Source: Pseudomonadota bacterium
Lineage (GTDB): Bacteria; Pseudomonadota; Alphaproteobacteria; Acetobacterales; Acetobacteraceae
Assembly (NCBI GenBank): GCA_021845985.1
Contig: JAJZES010000029.1
Span: 62,001 to 126,000, forward strand
Reading direction: 5' to 3'
DNA: 64,000 nt
Under the pieces are notes generated by a model. It was not told where the DNA came from, did not search any database, and saw only the letters and a list, made by a program, of their open reading frames with translations. Numbering within the stretch: position 1 is the first letter of the stretch; each line of letters starts with the position of its first letter. Below are positions 19,229 to 28,458 of this stretch, piece by piece. A program made the position numbers and the translations under genes.

Positions 19229-21234
19229 TGGCCGACCTGTCCCGCCTGCTGCGCCCGCGCAGCATCGCCGTGCTCGGCGGCCGGCCGGCCGCCGAGGTGG
19301 TGCGGCAGGCGCGCGGCCTCGGCTTCACCGGCGATCTTTGGCCGGTCCATCCGAGCCAGCCGAGCATCGGCGGGCTGCCGGCGTTTCGCGACCTCGCCGA
19401 CCTGCCGGCGCCGCCCGATGCCGCCTTCATCGCCGTCAACCGCCATGCCACGCTGGCGGCGGTGCGCCAACTCGCGGCGATGGCGGCCGGCGGCGCCGTC
19501 GCCTACGCCGCAGGTTTCGCCGAGGCCGGGCCGGATGGCGCCGATCTGCAACGCAGTCTGGTGGCGGCGGCCGGCGCCCTGCCGCTGCTCGGGCCAAATT
19601 GCTACGGGCTGCTGAATTATCTGGACGGCGCGGCGCTGTGGCCGGACCAGCATGGCGGGGTGAAGGTGGCGCGCGGCGTCGCGGTGGTCACGCAGTCGGG
19701 CAATATCGGCTGCAACATCACCATGCAGCGGCGCGGCCTGCCGCTCGCCTACATGGTCACGCTCGGCAACCAGGCGGTGGTCGGGCTGGCGGAGGCGATC
19801 CGCGCGCTCGCCGCCGACCCGCGCGTCACCGCGATCGGGCTGCATGTCGAGGGCATCGGCGACCCGGCCGGGTTTGCCGATGCGGTGCTGGCCGCCGGCG
19901 CGACGCCGATCGTCGCCCTGACCACCGGCGCCTCGGCCGCCGGTGCCCGGCTCGCGGTGAGCCACACCGCCTCGCTCGCCGGCAACGATGCGGTGATGGA
20001 CGCCTGGCTGCGCCGGCTCGGCGTGGCGCGGGTGCGCTCGGTGCCGGTGCTGCTGGAAACGCTCAAGCTGCTGCATCTCGGCGGCCGGCTGCCCGGCCGC
20101 GCCATCGCCTCGATGAGCTGCTCGGGCGGCGAGGCGGCGCTGATCGCCGATCGGGCCGAAGCATTCGGGCTGACCTTCCGCCCGTTCACCGCCGCCGAGC
20201 ACGCCGCCGTCGCGGCCACCGTGCCGCCGCTGGTCACGGTCTCCAACCCGCTCGACTATCATACCTTCTCCTGGGCCAACGGGCCGGCGCTGACGGCGAC
20301 GTTCGCCGCCGTGCTGGGCTGCGGCTTTGATCTCGCGGCGCTCATTCTCGACTATCCGCGCAGCGATCGTTGCGACGAGACCGATTGGCGGATCGCCGCC
20401 GCGGCGCTGGCGGCGGCGCGCGGTCGGCAGCGCGCCGCGATCATCGCCACCCTGCCCGAGTTGCTGCCGGAGGCGCATGCCGAGGCGCTGATGGCGGGCG
20501 GAATCGCGCCGCTGCTCGGCATAGACGACGCCCTCGCCGCCATCGCCGCCGCCGCGACGCCGCCCGCCGGGGTGCCACCGCGCCTGCCACCGGCGCCGGC
20601 CGGAGCGGGCGTGCTGCTCGATGAGGCGGCGGCCAAACGGGCGCTGGCGGCGCATGGCGTCGCCGTGCCGGCCAGCCGCGTGGTGGCGGCGGCCGAGGCC
20701 GCGGCGGCGGCGGCGGCGCTCGGCTTCCCGGTGGCGGTGAAGGCGCTTGGCCTCGCCCACAAGACCGAGCGCAACGCCGTCCGTCTCGACCTGCGCGACG
20801 CCGCCGCGGTCGCCGAGGCCGCGGCGGCGCTGGGCGGCAGGCTGCTGGTCGAACGCATGGTGCAGGACAGGGTGGCCGAACTCATCGTCGGCGTGGCCCG
20901 CGACCCGGCGCTCGGCCCCTATCTGCTGCTCGGCTCCGGTGGCGTGCTGGCCGAGCTGGTCGGCGACCGTCGCATCCTGCTGCTGCAGGCCGACGCGCAG
21001 GCGATCCGCGCGGCGCTGTTGGAGCTGCGCGTCGGCGGCCTGCTGCGCGGCCATCGCGGCCGGCCGGCGGCCGACCTCGAGGCGCTGGTCGCCTGCGTCG
21101 CCGCCATCCAGGACTACGCGCTGGCCGTGCTGCCGCGGCTGCTGGAACTGGACGTCAACCCGGTGATCGCCGGCGCGCACGGCGCCGTCGCCGTCGATGC
21201 GCTGATCCGGCTGGCCGAGGAGAGCGAGACATGA
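19228..21234 (+). CDS. NDP-forming acyl-CoA synthetase (acetyl-CoA synthetase ADP-forming family)
   Basis: A 668-residue single-chain ligase. The CoA-binding Rossmann domain comes first (SRLLRPRSIAVLGGRPAAEV), then a succinyl-CoA-ligase-like domain (VVTQSGNIGCN at about residue 150, and VSHTASLAGND containing the phospho-His). The ATP-grasp domain (about 460-665) has FPVAVKALGLAHKTERNAVR. It would activate an acid as its CoA thioester. In this operon the likely acid is gamma-butyrobetaine or carnitine, taking the part CaiC plays elsewhere; the substrate is inferred. It is coupled on both sides by overlapping start and stop codons. Confidence 0.88.
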   Translation: MADLSRLLRPRSIAVLGGRPAAEVVRQARGLGFTGDLWPVHPSQPSIGGLPAFRDLADLPAPPDAAFIAVNRHATLAAVRQLAAMAAGGAVAYAAGFAEAGPDGADLQRSLVAAAGALPLLGPNCYGLLNYLDGAALWPDQHGGVKVARGVAVVTQSGNIGCNITMQRRGLPLAYMVTLGNQAVVGLAEAIRALAADPRVTAIGLHVEGIGDPAGFADAVLAAGATPIVALTTGASAAGARLAVSHTASLAGNDAVMDAWLRRLGVARVRSVPVLLETLKLLHLGGRLPGRAIASMSCSGGEAALIADRAEAFGLTFRPFTAAEHAAVAATVPPLVTVSNPLDYHTFSWANGPALTATFAAVLGCGFDLAALILDYPRSDRCDETDWRIAAAALAAARGRQRAAIIATLPELLPEAHAEALMAGGIAPLLGIDDALAAIAAAATPPAGVPPRLPPAPAGAGVLLDEAAAKRALAAHGVAVPASRVVAAAEAAAAAAALGFPVAVKALGLAHKTERNAVRLDLRDAAAVAEAAAALGGRLLVERMVQDRVAELIVGVARDPALGPYLLLGSGGVLAELVGDRRILLLQADAQAIRAALLELRVGGLLRGHRGRPAADLEALVACVAAIQDYALAVLPRLLELDVNPVIAGAHGAVAVDALIRLAEESET

Positions 21235-22013
21235 CCGACGCCTTCACCCTGGCGCGCGACGGCGCGGTGCTGACGCTGACGCTGGCGCGCGGCAAGGCCA
21301 ACGCCATCGACGCCGCCACCAGCCGCGCGCTCGGCGCCGCCTTCGCCGCCTTCCGCGACGATCCGGCGCTGCGCGTTGCCATCGTCGCCAGCGCCAATCC
21401 CCGCTTCTTTTCCGCCGGCTGGGACCTCAACGCCGCCGCCGCCGGAGAGGCGCCGGATGCCGATTACGGGGTCGGCGGCTTCGGCGGGCTGCAGGCGCTG
21501 TCCGACATGAACAAGCCGGTGATCGCCGCGGTCAACGGCATGTGCGTCGGCGGCGGCTTCGAGCTGGCATTGTCGGCCGACCTCATCCTCGCCGCCGAGG
21601 ACGCCCGCTTCGCACTGCCCGAGATCAAGGCCGGCACGCTGGCCGATGCCGCGACGCTGAAGCTGCCCCGCCGCATCCCCTGGCATGTGGCGATGGACCT
21701 GCTGTTCACCGGCCGCTGGATGGCGGCGGCCGAGGCGAGGCAGTTCGGTCTGGTCAGCGAGGTGCTGCCGCCGCCCGACCTGCTGCCGCGCGCCCGCGCG
21801 CTTGCCGCCCTGCTCGCCGGCGGCCCGCCGCTGGTGTTCGCCGCCATCAAGGAAGTCGCCCGCGCGGCGGAAACCATGCCGTTCCAGGACGCGCTGACGC
21901 GGATCGCCGGGCGCGGCTTCCCGACCGTGGCAAAACTCTATGCCAGCGCCGACCAATTGGAGGGGGCGCGCGCCTTCGCCGAGAAACGGCCGCCGGTCTG
22001 GCGCGGGGAATAG
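21231..22013 (+). CDS. caiD: Carnitinyl-CoA dehydratase / crotonobetainyl-CoA hydratase (CaiD)
   Basis: A 260-residue crotonase. It follows E. coli CaiD closely along its length: KANAIDAATSR, the unusual FFSAGWDLNAAAAGEAPDAD, GGGFELALSADLIL, and the C-terminal AFAEKRPPVWRGE. One catalytic Glu lies in GGGFELA and a second in ALPEIKAGTL; the latter loop (DAATLKLPRR) differs from the usual DSGG version. It interconverts crotonobetainyl-CoA and L-carnitinyl-CoA. As the last gene of the operon, it links the acyl-CoA dehydrogenase step to carnitine. It overlaps the ligase stop by 4 bases. Confidence 0.92.
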   Translation: MTDAFTLARDGAVLTLTLARGKANAIDAATSRALGAAFAAFRDDPALRVAIVASANPRFFSAGWDLNAAAAGEAPDADYGVGGFGGLQALSDMNKPVIAAVNGMCVGGGFELALSADLILAAEDARFALPEIKAGTLADAATLKLPRRIPWHVAMDLLFTGRWMAAAEARQFGLVSEVLPPPDLLPRARALAALLAGGPPLVFAAIKEVARAAETMPFQDALTRIAGRGFPTVAKLYASADQLEGARAFAEKRPPVWRGE

Positions 22014-22030
22014 CCAACCGGCGCCGGCGC

Positions 22031-22047
22031 GGGCTAGTCTGCGGCGA
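22031..22047 (+). promoter_or_regulatory. Candidate -10 element for leaderless start of the nuclease/ATPase pair
   Basis: TAGTCT (22035-22040) stands 6 bases before the ATG at 22047, the spacing expected if transcription begins at or next to the A of the start codon. No Shine-Dalgarno sequence precedes this ATG. The evidence is positional only. Confidence 0.3.
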
Positions 22048-23270
22048 TGCGGTTTCTGCACGCGGCCGACATCCATCTCGACAGCCCGCTCGCCGGCCTC
22101 GCCCGCCGCGGCGCCATCCCGCCCGAGGTGACGCGCGACTGCACCCGCCGGGCGTTCACCAACCTCGTCGATCTGGCGCGCGATGAGGATGTCGCCTTCG
22201 TCCTGATCGCCGGCGATCTGTACGACGCCGACTGGAAGGATTTCAGCACCGGCCTGTTTTTTGCCGCCGAGATGCGGCGGCTGGGGCGCCCCTGCATCCT
22301 GATCCACGGCAACCACGACGCCGCCTCGGTGCTGACCAAGCGCCTGGAGCCGCAGCCGAACGTGCATGTCATGTCATCGCACAAGGTGGACCGCCATGAA
22401 CTGCCGGGGCTCGGCGTCGTCATCCACGGCCGCTCGTTCCCCAATCGCGCCGTGTTGGAGGACATGTCCGCCGCCTATCCGCCGGCCGAGCGGGGGATGT
22501 TCAACATCGGCCTGCTGCACAGCTCGGCCGAGGACCCCGGCGCGCACCAAACCTATGCCCCGTGCAGCCTCGCCGCTTTGGCGGCGAAGGGCTACGACTA
22601 CTGGGCGCTCGGCCATATCCATCAGCGCGCGGTGCTGCAGCAGCGCCCCTGGATCGTCTTTCCCGGCAACATCCAGGGCCGCCATGTGCGCGAGACCGGG
22701 GCCAAGGGCTGCACCCTGGTCACGGTGGAAAACGGCAGCGTCGCCGGCGTCGCGCATCGCCCGCTGGATGTGCTGCGCTGGGCACAGGTCGGCGTCGATC
22801 TCGGCGGCGCCGAGACGCTGACCGAGGCCGCCGCCCGGCTGCGCCAGGCGCTCGACGCGGCGGCGCAGGAGGCGGACGGCCGGCCGCTGATCGCCCGGCT
22901 GTCGCTCACCGGCGCGACGCGGCTGCATCCGGCGCTGCTGGCCGACCCGGATGCACTCGACGGCGAATGCCGCAACGCCGCCGCCGCGGTCAGCGCCGAT
23001 CTGCATGTCGAGCAGGTGCGGCTGGCCACCAGCCCGCCGGCCCAGGGCATGGCCGCCGATGCGCTGGCGCAACTGGCCGAGCCGTTTCACGCGGCGCTGG
23101 ATGATGCCGACATCACCGACGCGCTGCTGGCGGAGTTCCGCCGGCTGCGCCAGCTTTTGCCCAGCCAGTCCGACGCCGACCTGCCGGACAGCGTCGAGGC
23201 GCTGCGGGCCTTGCTGCCCGAGGCGTGGCAGATCGTGGCGCATGGGTTGGCCGGGAGCGACGCGGCATGA
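22047..23270 (+). CDS. SbcD/YhaO-like metallophosphoesterase (DNA repair exonuclease)
   Basis: A 407-residue calcineurin-fold phosphoesterase. The metal-ligand blocks are in order: FLHAADIHLDSPL (Asp/His), VLIAGDLYDAD (Asp), LIHGNHD (Asn/His), IGLLHSS (His) and ALGHIHQRAV (His/His). The C-terminal 150 residues are the capping region of the YhaO/SbcD type. It is paired through an ATGA overlap with a large SMC-like ATPase, the arrangement of SbcCD, Mre11-Rad50 and Bacillus YhaO-YhaN. The pair likely acts on DNA ends. Confidence 0.92.
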   Translation: MRFLHAADIHLDSPLAGLARRGAIPPEVTRDCTRRAFTNLVDLARDEDVAFVLIAGDLYDADWKDFSTGLFFAAEMRRLGRPCILIHGNHDAASVLTKRLEPQPNVHVMSSHKVDRHELPGLGVVIHGRSFPNRAVLEDMSAAYPPAERGMFNIGLLHSSAEDPGAHQTYAPCSLAALAAKGYDYWALGHIHQRAVLQQRPWIVFPGNIQGRHVRETGAKGCTLVTVENGSVAGVAHRPLDVLRWAQVGVDLGGAETLTEAAARLRQALDAAAQEADGRPLIARLSLTGATRLHPALLADPDALDGECRNAAAAVSADLHVEQVRLATSPPAQGMAADALAQLAEPFHAALDDADITDALLAEFRRLRQLLPSQSDADLPDSVEALRALLPEAWQIVAHGLAGSDAA

Positions 23271-26200
23271 GGCTGCTCCGGCTCGGCCTGAACCGCTACG
23301 GCCATCTCAGCGACGTGGTGCTGGAGTTGCCCGCCGATCGCGGGTTGCATGTCGTGCTCGGGGCGAACGAGGCCGGCAAATCGACCGCGCTCGCCGCCAT
23401 CCGCGACGGGCTGTTCGGTTTCGGCCATCGCTCGCCCTATGGCTTTCAGCATGCGCTCGGCGATCTGCGCGTGTTGCTGACCCTGGCCGATGCGGCCGGA
23501 CAGCAGGCAACCTTCGTCCGGCGCAAGGCCAGCAAGGGCGATCTGCGCAACGCCGCCGGCGACGTGTTACCGGAGGCTGCCATCGCCGCCTTCCTCGGCG
23601 GCATCACGCGCGAGCGGTTTGCCCGCGGATTCGGCCTGGATGCGGCAGAACTGCGTGCCGGCGGCGAGGCGATCCTGAGCGGCGCCGGCGATGTCGGCGA
23701 AACCCTGCTGCAGGCACAGACCGGCCTGTCCGGCTTCCGCAGCCTGGCCGAACGGCTGGAGCGCGACGCCGGCAAGCTGTTCGGCGATCGGCGCGGCGAG
23801 CGCGCCTTCCATACCGCCGCCCGCACCTATACCGAGGCGAAGCAAAGTCTGCAGGAGCGCAGCCTCGATTCCGCCGACTACCGCCGCGCCCGCGACGAGC
23901 AGGCGCGGCTGCTGGCGGAGCGCGCGGCCAATGCGGCGGCGGCGGAGCGGCTGGCCGCCGAGCGGGCGAAGCTGCAGCGCATCCACGCCACGGCTCCGGC
24001 GCGCACCGCACTGGCCGAGGCGCTGGCGGCCCGCGCCGCGCTGGGCGACATACCCTCCCTGCCCGACGACGCCGAGGCCCGCCGGCAGCACGCCGTGATG
24101 GCGCGCGAAACCGCCAGCCGCAGCCGGCGCAGCGACGCCGAGCGCGACGCCAGCGCCCTCGCCGAACTGGCCACACTGGTCGCCGACCCCGACGTGCTGG
24201 CGCAGGCGCCGGCCATCGACTCGCTGGCCGCCGACCTCAACCGTATCTCCGCCGCCGGGCTGGATCGCGACAAGCGACGTCTGGTCGCCGCCCAGCACGC
24301 CCGCGAGGTCGAGGCTACCGGGCGGCGCCTCGGCCTGGAAGGTGACGCGGCAGCGCTCGCCGCGCGCATCCCCGACACGCTGCGACGAGAGGCGGCGACG
24401 CGCGCCATCACCCGCCATGTCGCGCTGACGGCGCGGCTGGCGTCGGCCGAGAAAGCGCTCGCCGAGACCGGGCAGGAGCACGAGGCGGCGCAGGCGGCGC
24501 TCGCCCAGGCCGAGGCGCCGGTTGATTTTGCCGCCCTGCGCAGCGCCATCGACGCCGCCCGCGCCGAAGGCCGGCTCGACGCCGAGCACCGGGCAGCCGA
24601 GCGGACGGTGCAAACGACTCGGACCGAGCTTGCCGAGGCGATGCGGGCGCTGCCGCTGTGGCAGGGTGACGCCGAGACGCTGGCCGCCGCGCCGGTGCCG
24701 CTCGATGCCGCCATCACCACCGCAACCCGGCTGTTGACCGACGCCGCCGAGACGCTGCGCCAGCATGAGGCAGCGCTGGCGCAACACGATGCTGCCCGCG
24801 CCGACCTCGACGCCGACCTCAAGGCATTGACCGAGGCCGGCGCGCTGCCGACCGAGGAAGCCATCGCCGCCGTCCGTGACCGCCGTGACCATGCATGGCG
24901 CCGGCTGCGCGCCATCGCCGTCGATGCCACGGCAGAGGGGGTAGAGGGCGAGTTGGCGGCGCTCTCCGACCGGTTTGAGGCGATGTCGCACGATGCCGAC
25001 GCGCTCGCTGACCGGCGGGCGACGGATGCTGCCCGCGTCGAGCGGTTCCGCCATCTGACCGGACAACGCGTCCGCACCGACGCGCTGCGCGACCGCGCCG
25101 CCGCCGCCCGCGACGCCGCCGCCGCGACCCATGCGGCGGCAGGCGCGGCGTGGCAGGCGTTGTGGCAGCCCACCGGTCTGCTCGCCGAGGCGCCGGCGGC
25201 GATGCGCGAATGGCGCCAGCGCCGCGACGATGCCCTGATCAAGCGCCGCGCCGCCGTTGCCGCTGCGTTGGCACTGGAGGCAATTGCCGCACGCTGCGAC
25301 GCCACCCGGATGCTGCTCAACGCGCATCTGCCGGCGACGATCGCTGCCGATGCCGGCAGCATCGGCGAGTTGCTGCGCCGCGCTGAACTGACCTGCACCG
25401 CCGGCGAGGCGACGGCACGGACGTATGCCGACCGGCGCAGCAGCGCCGTCACGGCGGCAACCGCGCTGACCAAGGCGGTGCGGGCGCGCGATGCGGTCCT
25501 CGCCGAACTGACGCAGTGGCGCGGCGAGTGGCAGGCGGCGGCGCAGGGCATTGGCCTGTCGCACGACGCCGCGCCTGAAGCCGGCAAGCCGGCGCTCGAT
25601 CTGTGGACCGCGCTCGACACGCATGCCCGCGACTGGCACCAGGCAACCAGCCGCATCGCGGAAATGACCGAGGCGATCAGCGGGTTCGACGCCAAGGTCG
25701 CCGCATTGACCAGCGGCATGGCGCCCGACCTCGCGGCCGCCGCGCCGCAGGAAGCGGTGCGCCGCCTCGCCGCACGGCTGGCCGAAGCACGCGCGGCGGA
25801 GGCGAAGCGGCGTGACCTGCTGGGCGAACGCGAGCGGCTGCGTCTGGCGCTCGACCGCGCCACGCGTGAGGCGGAGGCGGCGGAGGCGGCGCTCGCCGCG
25901 CTGCACGCCCTGGCCGGCACGACCGACGACGCGGCGCTGCAGGCAGCCATCATCCGCGCCGGCGACCACGCCAGCCGGTCGCGCGAGATCGCGCAGCGGC
26001 AATCCGAACTGACGACGCTCGGCGCCGGCCGCACACTGGCGGCGCTGGCGGCCGAGGCCGAGGGCATTGACACCGACCGGATCGACGGCAGCCTCGCCGC
26101 GATCGAGGCGCAGTTGCGCGACATGGAGACGCAGAACCTGTCCGGCGCCGCCCGTCTGGCCGAACTGCGCCAGGCGCTCCGGCTCATGGAAGACGGCCAT

Positions 26201-26740
26201 GACGCCGCCGGCGCGGCGCAGGCGATGCAGGATGCGCTGGCCGAGATGGCGGATGTGGCGGGACGCTACGCCCGCCTGCGCCTCGCCCACAGCTTGCTGC
26301 GCGCCGGCATCGAGCGGTTCCGCCGTCAGCAGCAGGATCCGCTGCTCGGCCGCGCCGGGCGGCTGTTCGAGCGGCTGACCGAAGGTCGCTACGACCGGCT
26401 CGACGCCGATGAGCCGGAGGACGGCAAGCGGGTGATCCTGGCGCTGCGCCCCGACGGCAGCTCCTGCCCGGTCGAGCGGCTGAGCGAAGGCACGCGCGAC
26501 CAGTTGTTCCTGGCGCTGCGGCTGGCGGCGATCGAAAGCGGCGGGGCCGGCATGCCGTTCATCGCCGACGACCTGCTGGTCAATTTCGACGACCGCCGCG
26601 CCCGGGCGGCGCTGCGCGTGCTGGCCGAGTTCGGCGCCACGACGCAAACCATCCTGTTCACCCACCATGCGCATATTGCCGAACTGGCCGCGCCGCACGC
26701 CGCGGTGCTGGCGCTGCAGCCGGCGCCGGTGGCCGCCTGA
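23267..26740 (+). CDS. SMC/Rad50-like AAA ATPase (YhaN-type)
   Basis: A 1157-residue ABC-type ATPase with a split head. The Walker A is VVLGANEAGKSTALAAIRDG near residue 30. The C-terminal head has the signature LSEGTRDQLFLALRLAAIES and the Walker B FIADDLLVNFDDRRA, with the D-loop and H-loop ILFTHHAHIAEL. Between them lies about 900 residues of Ala/Glu/Arg-rich sequence expected to form a long coiled coil; no clear zinc-hook CxxC was seen, which favours YhaN over SbcC/Rad50. It partners the upstream phosphoesterase. The start overlaps that gene's stop by 4 bases. Confidence 0.9.
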   Translation: MRLLRLGLNRYGHLSDVVLELPADRGLHVVLGANEAGKSTALAAIRDGLFGFGHRSPYGFQHALGDLRVLLTLADAAGQQATFVRRKASKGDLRNAAGDVLPEAAIAAFLGGITRERFARGFGLDAAELRAGGEAILSGAGDVGETLLQAQTGLSGFRSLAERLERDAGKLFGDRRGERAFHTAARTYTEAKQSLQERSLDSADYRRARDEQARLLAERAANAAAAERLAAERAKLQRIHATAPARTALAEALAARAALGDIPSLPDDAEARRQHAVMARETASRSRRSDAERDASALAELATLVADPDVLAQAPAIDSLAADLNRISAAGLDRDKRRLVAAQHAREVEATGRRLGLEGDAAALAARIPDTLRREAATRAITRHVALTARLASAEKALAETGQEHEAAQAALAQAEAPVDFAALRSAIDAARAEGRLDAEHRAAERTVQTTRTELAEAMRALPLWQGDAETLAAAPVPLDAAITTATRLLTDAAETLRQHEAALAQHDAARADLDADLKALTEAGALPTEEAIAAVRDRRDHAWRRLRAIAVDATAEGVEGELAALSDRFEAMSHDADALADRRATDAARVERFRHLTGQRVRTDALRDRAAAARDAAAATHAAAGAAWQALWQPTGLLAEAPAAMREWRQRRDDALIKRRAAVAAALALEAIAARCDATRMLLNAHLPATIAADAGSIGELLRRAELTCTAGEATARTYADRRSSAVTAATALTKAVRARDAVLAELTQWRGEWQAAAQGIGLSHDAAPEAGKPALDLWTALDTHARDWHQATSRIAEMTEAISGFDAKVAALTSGMAPDLAAAAPQEAVRRLAARLAEARAAEAKRRDLLGERERLRLALDRATREAEAAEAALAALHALAGTTDDAALQAAIIRAGDHASRSREIAQRQSELTTLGAGRTLAALAAEAEGIDTDRIDGSLAAIEAQLRDMETQNLSGAARLAELRQALRLMEDGHDAAGAAQAMQDALAEMADVAGRYARLRLAHSLLRAGIERFRRQQQDPLLGRAGRLFERLTEGRYDRLDADEPEDGKRVILALRPDGSSCPVERLSEGTRDQLFLALRLAAIESGGAGMPFIADDLLVNFDDRRARAALRVLAEFGATTQTILFTHHAHIAELAAPHAAVLALQPAPVAA

Positions 26741-26744
26741 GCGA

Positions 26745-26974
26745 TGCTGAGGGGTCAGCCCGAGATCGTGCATCTGGCCATACATCGTCGCCAACTGCGT
26801 CAGCAGCGCCACCGCCTCGGCGCCGGTTGGCGGGTTCTGCGCCAGTCTGCCGGCAAGGGTGCCGTCGCCAGCCTCCAGCACGACGTTGCCCGAGACACCA
26901 TGGCCGATGACACGATCGAGCGTATAGCCAGCGAGCGCCGGCCTGCATCGTTCTCCACCATCGACCGCCTCCAC
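26745..26974 (-). pseudogene. Possible remnant of a small unidentified gene
   Basis: The 386 bases between 26741 and 27126 hold no intact gene. On the minus strand a GTG-initiated frame from 26974 has codon use like real genes here (GYTLDRVIGHGVSGNVVLEA, later LLTQLATMYGQMHDLGL). It has no stop before running antisense into the ATPase gene, so a 3' end appears to have been lost. An AT-rich stretch at 26985-27015 could be its old promoter. The product is not recognised. Confidence 0.3.
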
Positions 26975-27126
26975 TGCCGATGTGCAATGATAAATAAGCG
27001 GACGATGGAATAAAGCAGAATTTGCCGCAGCCGCGACGGATCAGAGTGGAGTGCCGCCGGCCAGGGTCAGGATGGTGTTGACCCACACCCTTTCGCCGTC
27101 TCGCCATCCGCTGCCGCCGCTGTATC

Positions 27127-28458
27127 ATGCGCCGGTTCGTCCTCCTCTGCCACGGGGCCATGCACATGCAGCCGAGCCAACCCTCCCGCATCCTGAGCAT
27201 GGCGCGCGACGCGCGCGGCGCGGCGGCCCGCCCGGTGGCGCCGATCGACGCCGGCGTCATGCATCGCATGACCCTGATCAACCAGGACCGGCTGACCCGC
27301 GACCGCCTCGCCCGGCTGCGCGCCGAGCTGCGCCGGCGGGACTATGCCGGCGCCGTGCTGTCCGACCCGATGAACCTGCGCTATGCGACCGGCACCCGCA
27401 ACATGGCGGTGTGGACCACGCATGCGCCGAGCCGCTACGCCTTCGTCGCCACCGACGGGCCGGTGATCCTGTTCGAGTTCGCCTCCTCCGCCCATGTCTC
27501 CGCCGGCTCCCCGGTGGTCGATGAGACGCGGCCCTGCACGCCGTGGATCTACTTCCTCGCCGGGCCGCGCAGCGAGGAAAAGGCGCATCTGTGGGCCGAC
27601 GAGATCGACAGCCTGCTGCGCCAGCATGGCGGCGCCAACCGCCGCCTCGCCGTCGATCGCTGCGAGCCGATGGGCACGCTGCGGCTGCTCTCCCACGGGG
27701 TGCAGTTGTTCGACGCGCAGGAAGTCTGCGAGATGGCGCGGCGCATCAAGACGCCGGACGAAATCGCCTGTCTGCAGGCGTCGATGGATGTCTGCGACCT
27801 CGCCATCGACCGCATGCGCGCCGCCCTGGTGCCGGGCATCACCGAAAACCAGCTCTGGTCGCTGCTGCACGAAACCAACATCGCGCATGGCGGCGAGTGG
27901 ATCGAGTGCCGCCTGCTCGCCTCCGGCCCGCGCACCAATCCGTGGTTCCATGAAAGCTCCGACCGCGTCATCGCGGCCGGCGATCTGGTCGGCTTCGACA
28001 CCGACATGGTCGGGCCGAACGGCTATCTTGCCGACATCTCGCGCAGCTATGTCTGCCCCGGCGGCGCGCCGAGCGACCGGCAGCGGCGGCTGTACGAAAC
28101 GGCCCAATCGCAGGTCCTGCACAATACGGCGCTGCTGCGCCCCGGCCTCAGCTTTCGCGAGTTTGCCGAAATCTGCTGGACGGTGCCCGACGCCTATATG
28201 CCGAACCGCTACATGATGATGGTTCACGGCTGCGGCTTCGTCGATGAATACCCCTCCGTCGCCTACCTCGCCGACTGGAAGGACTGGGGCTATGACGGCA
28301 TGTTCGAGGAAAATATGGTGGTGTCGGTGGAGAGCTATATCGGCGAGGTCGGCGGCGGCGAAGGCGTCAAGCTGGAACAGCAGGTGCTGATCACCGGCGA
28401 GGGTGCGCGCTTGCTGTCGCGCACGCCGCTGATCGAGGCGATCGACCCATGCGCCTGA
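27127..28458 (+). CDS. M24-family protein closely resembling DddP (DMSP lyase-type)
   Basis: A 443-residue M24 (pita-bread fold) protein. It resembles the DMSP lyase DddP more than ordinary Xaa-Pro peptidases; the stretch GGEWIECRLLASGPRTNPWF is nearly that of DddP. Every metal-site residue recalled for DddP has a counterpart at the same spacing: D291, D293, D303 (FDTDMVG then ADISRS), H367, E402 and E417. Y362 and the proposed base D373 (VHGCGFVDEYP) also match. This would cleave dimethylsulfoniopropionate to DMS and acrylate, but the family includes non-DMSP members. The start is uncertain; ATGs at 27160 and 27199 are alternatives. It overlaps the next gene by 10 bases. Confidence 0.8.
   Translation: MRRFVLLCHGAMHMQPSQPSRILSMARDARGAAARPVAPIDAGVMHRMTLINQDRLTRDRLARLRAELRRRDYAGAVLSDPMNLRYATGTRNMAVWTTHAPSRYAFVATDGPVILFEFASSAHVSAGSPVVDETRPCTPWIYFLAGPRSEEKAHLWADEIDSLLRQHGGANRRLAVDRCEPMGTLRLLSHGVQLFDAQEVCEMARRIKTPDEIACLQASMDVCDLAIDRMRAALVPGITENQLWSLLHETNIAHGGEWIECRLLASGPRTNPWFHESSDRVIAAGDLVGFDTDMVGPNGYLADISRSYVCPGGAPSDRQRRLYETAQSQVLHNTALLRPGLSFREFAEICWTVPDAYMPNRYMMMVHGCGFVDEYPSVAYLADWKDWGYDGMFEENMVVSVESYIGEVGGGEGVKLEQQVLITGEGARLLSRTPLIEAIDPCA

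Noticed and set aside
22047-26740. The nuclease/ATPase pair as a new phage-defence system
   Set aside because: The SbcD/YhaO plus SMC-ATPase arrangement is a known housekeeping DNA-repair type, and no defence genes adjoin it.
23567-26974. An 1135-codon minus-strand frame opposite the YhaN-type ATPase
   Set aside because: It is a shadow of the ATPase gene, which has intact Walker and signature motifs. Only its first 75 or so codons, outside the ATPase gene, look coding and are listed as a possible remnant.
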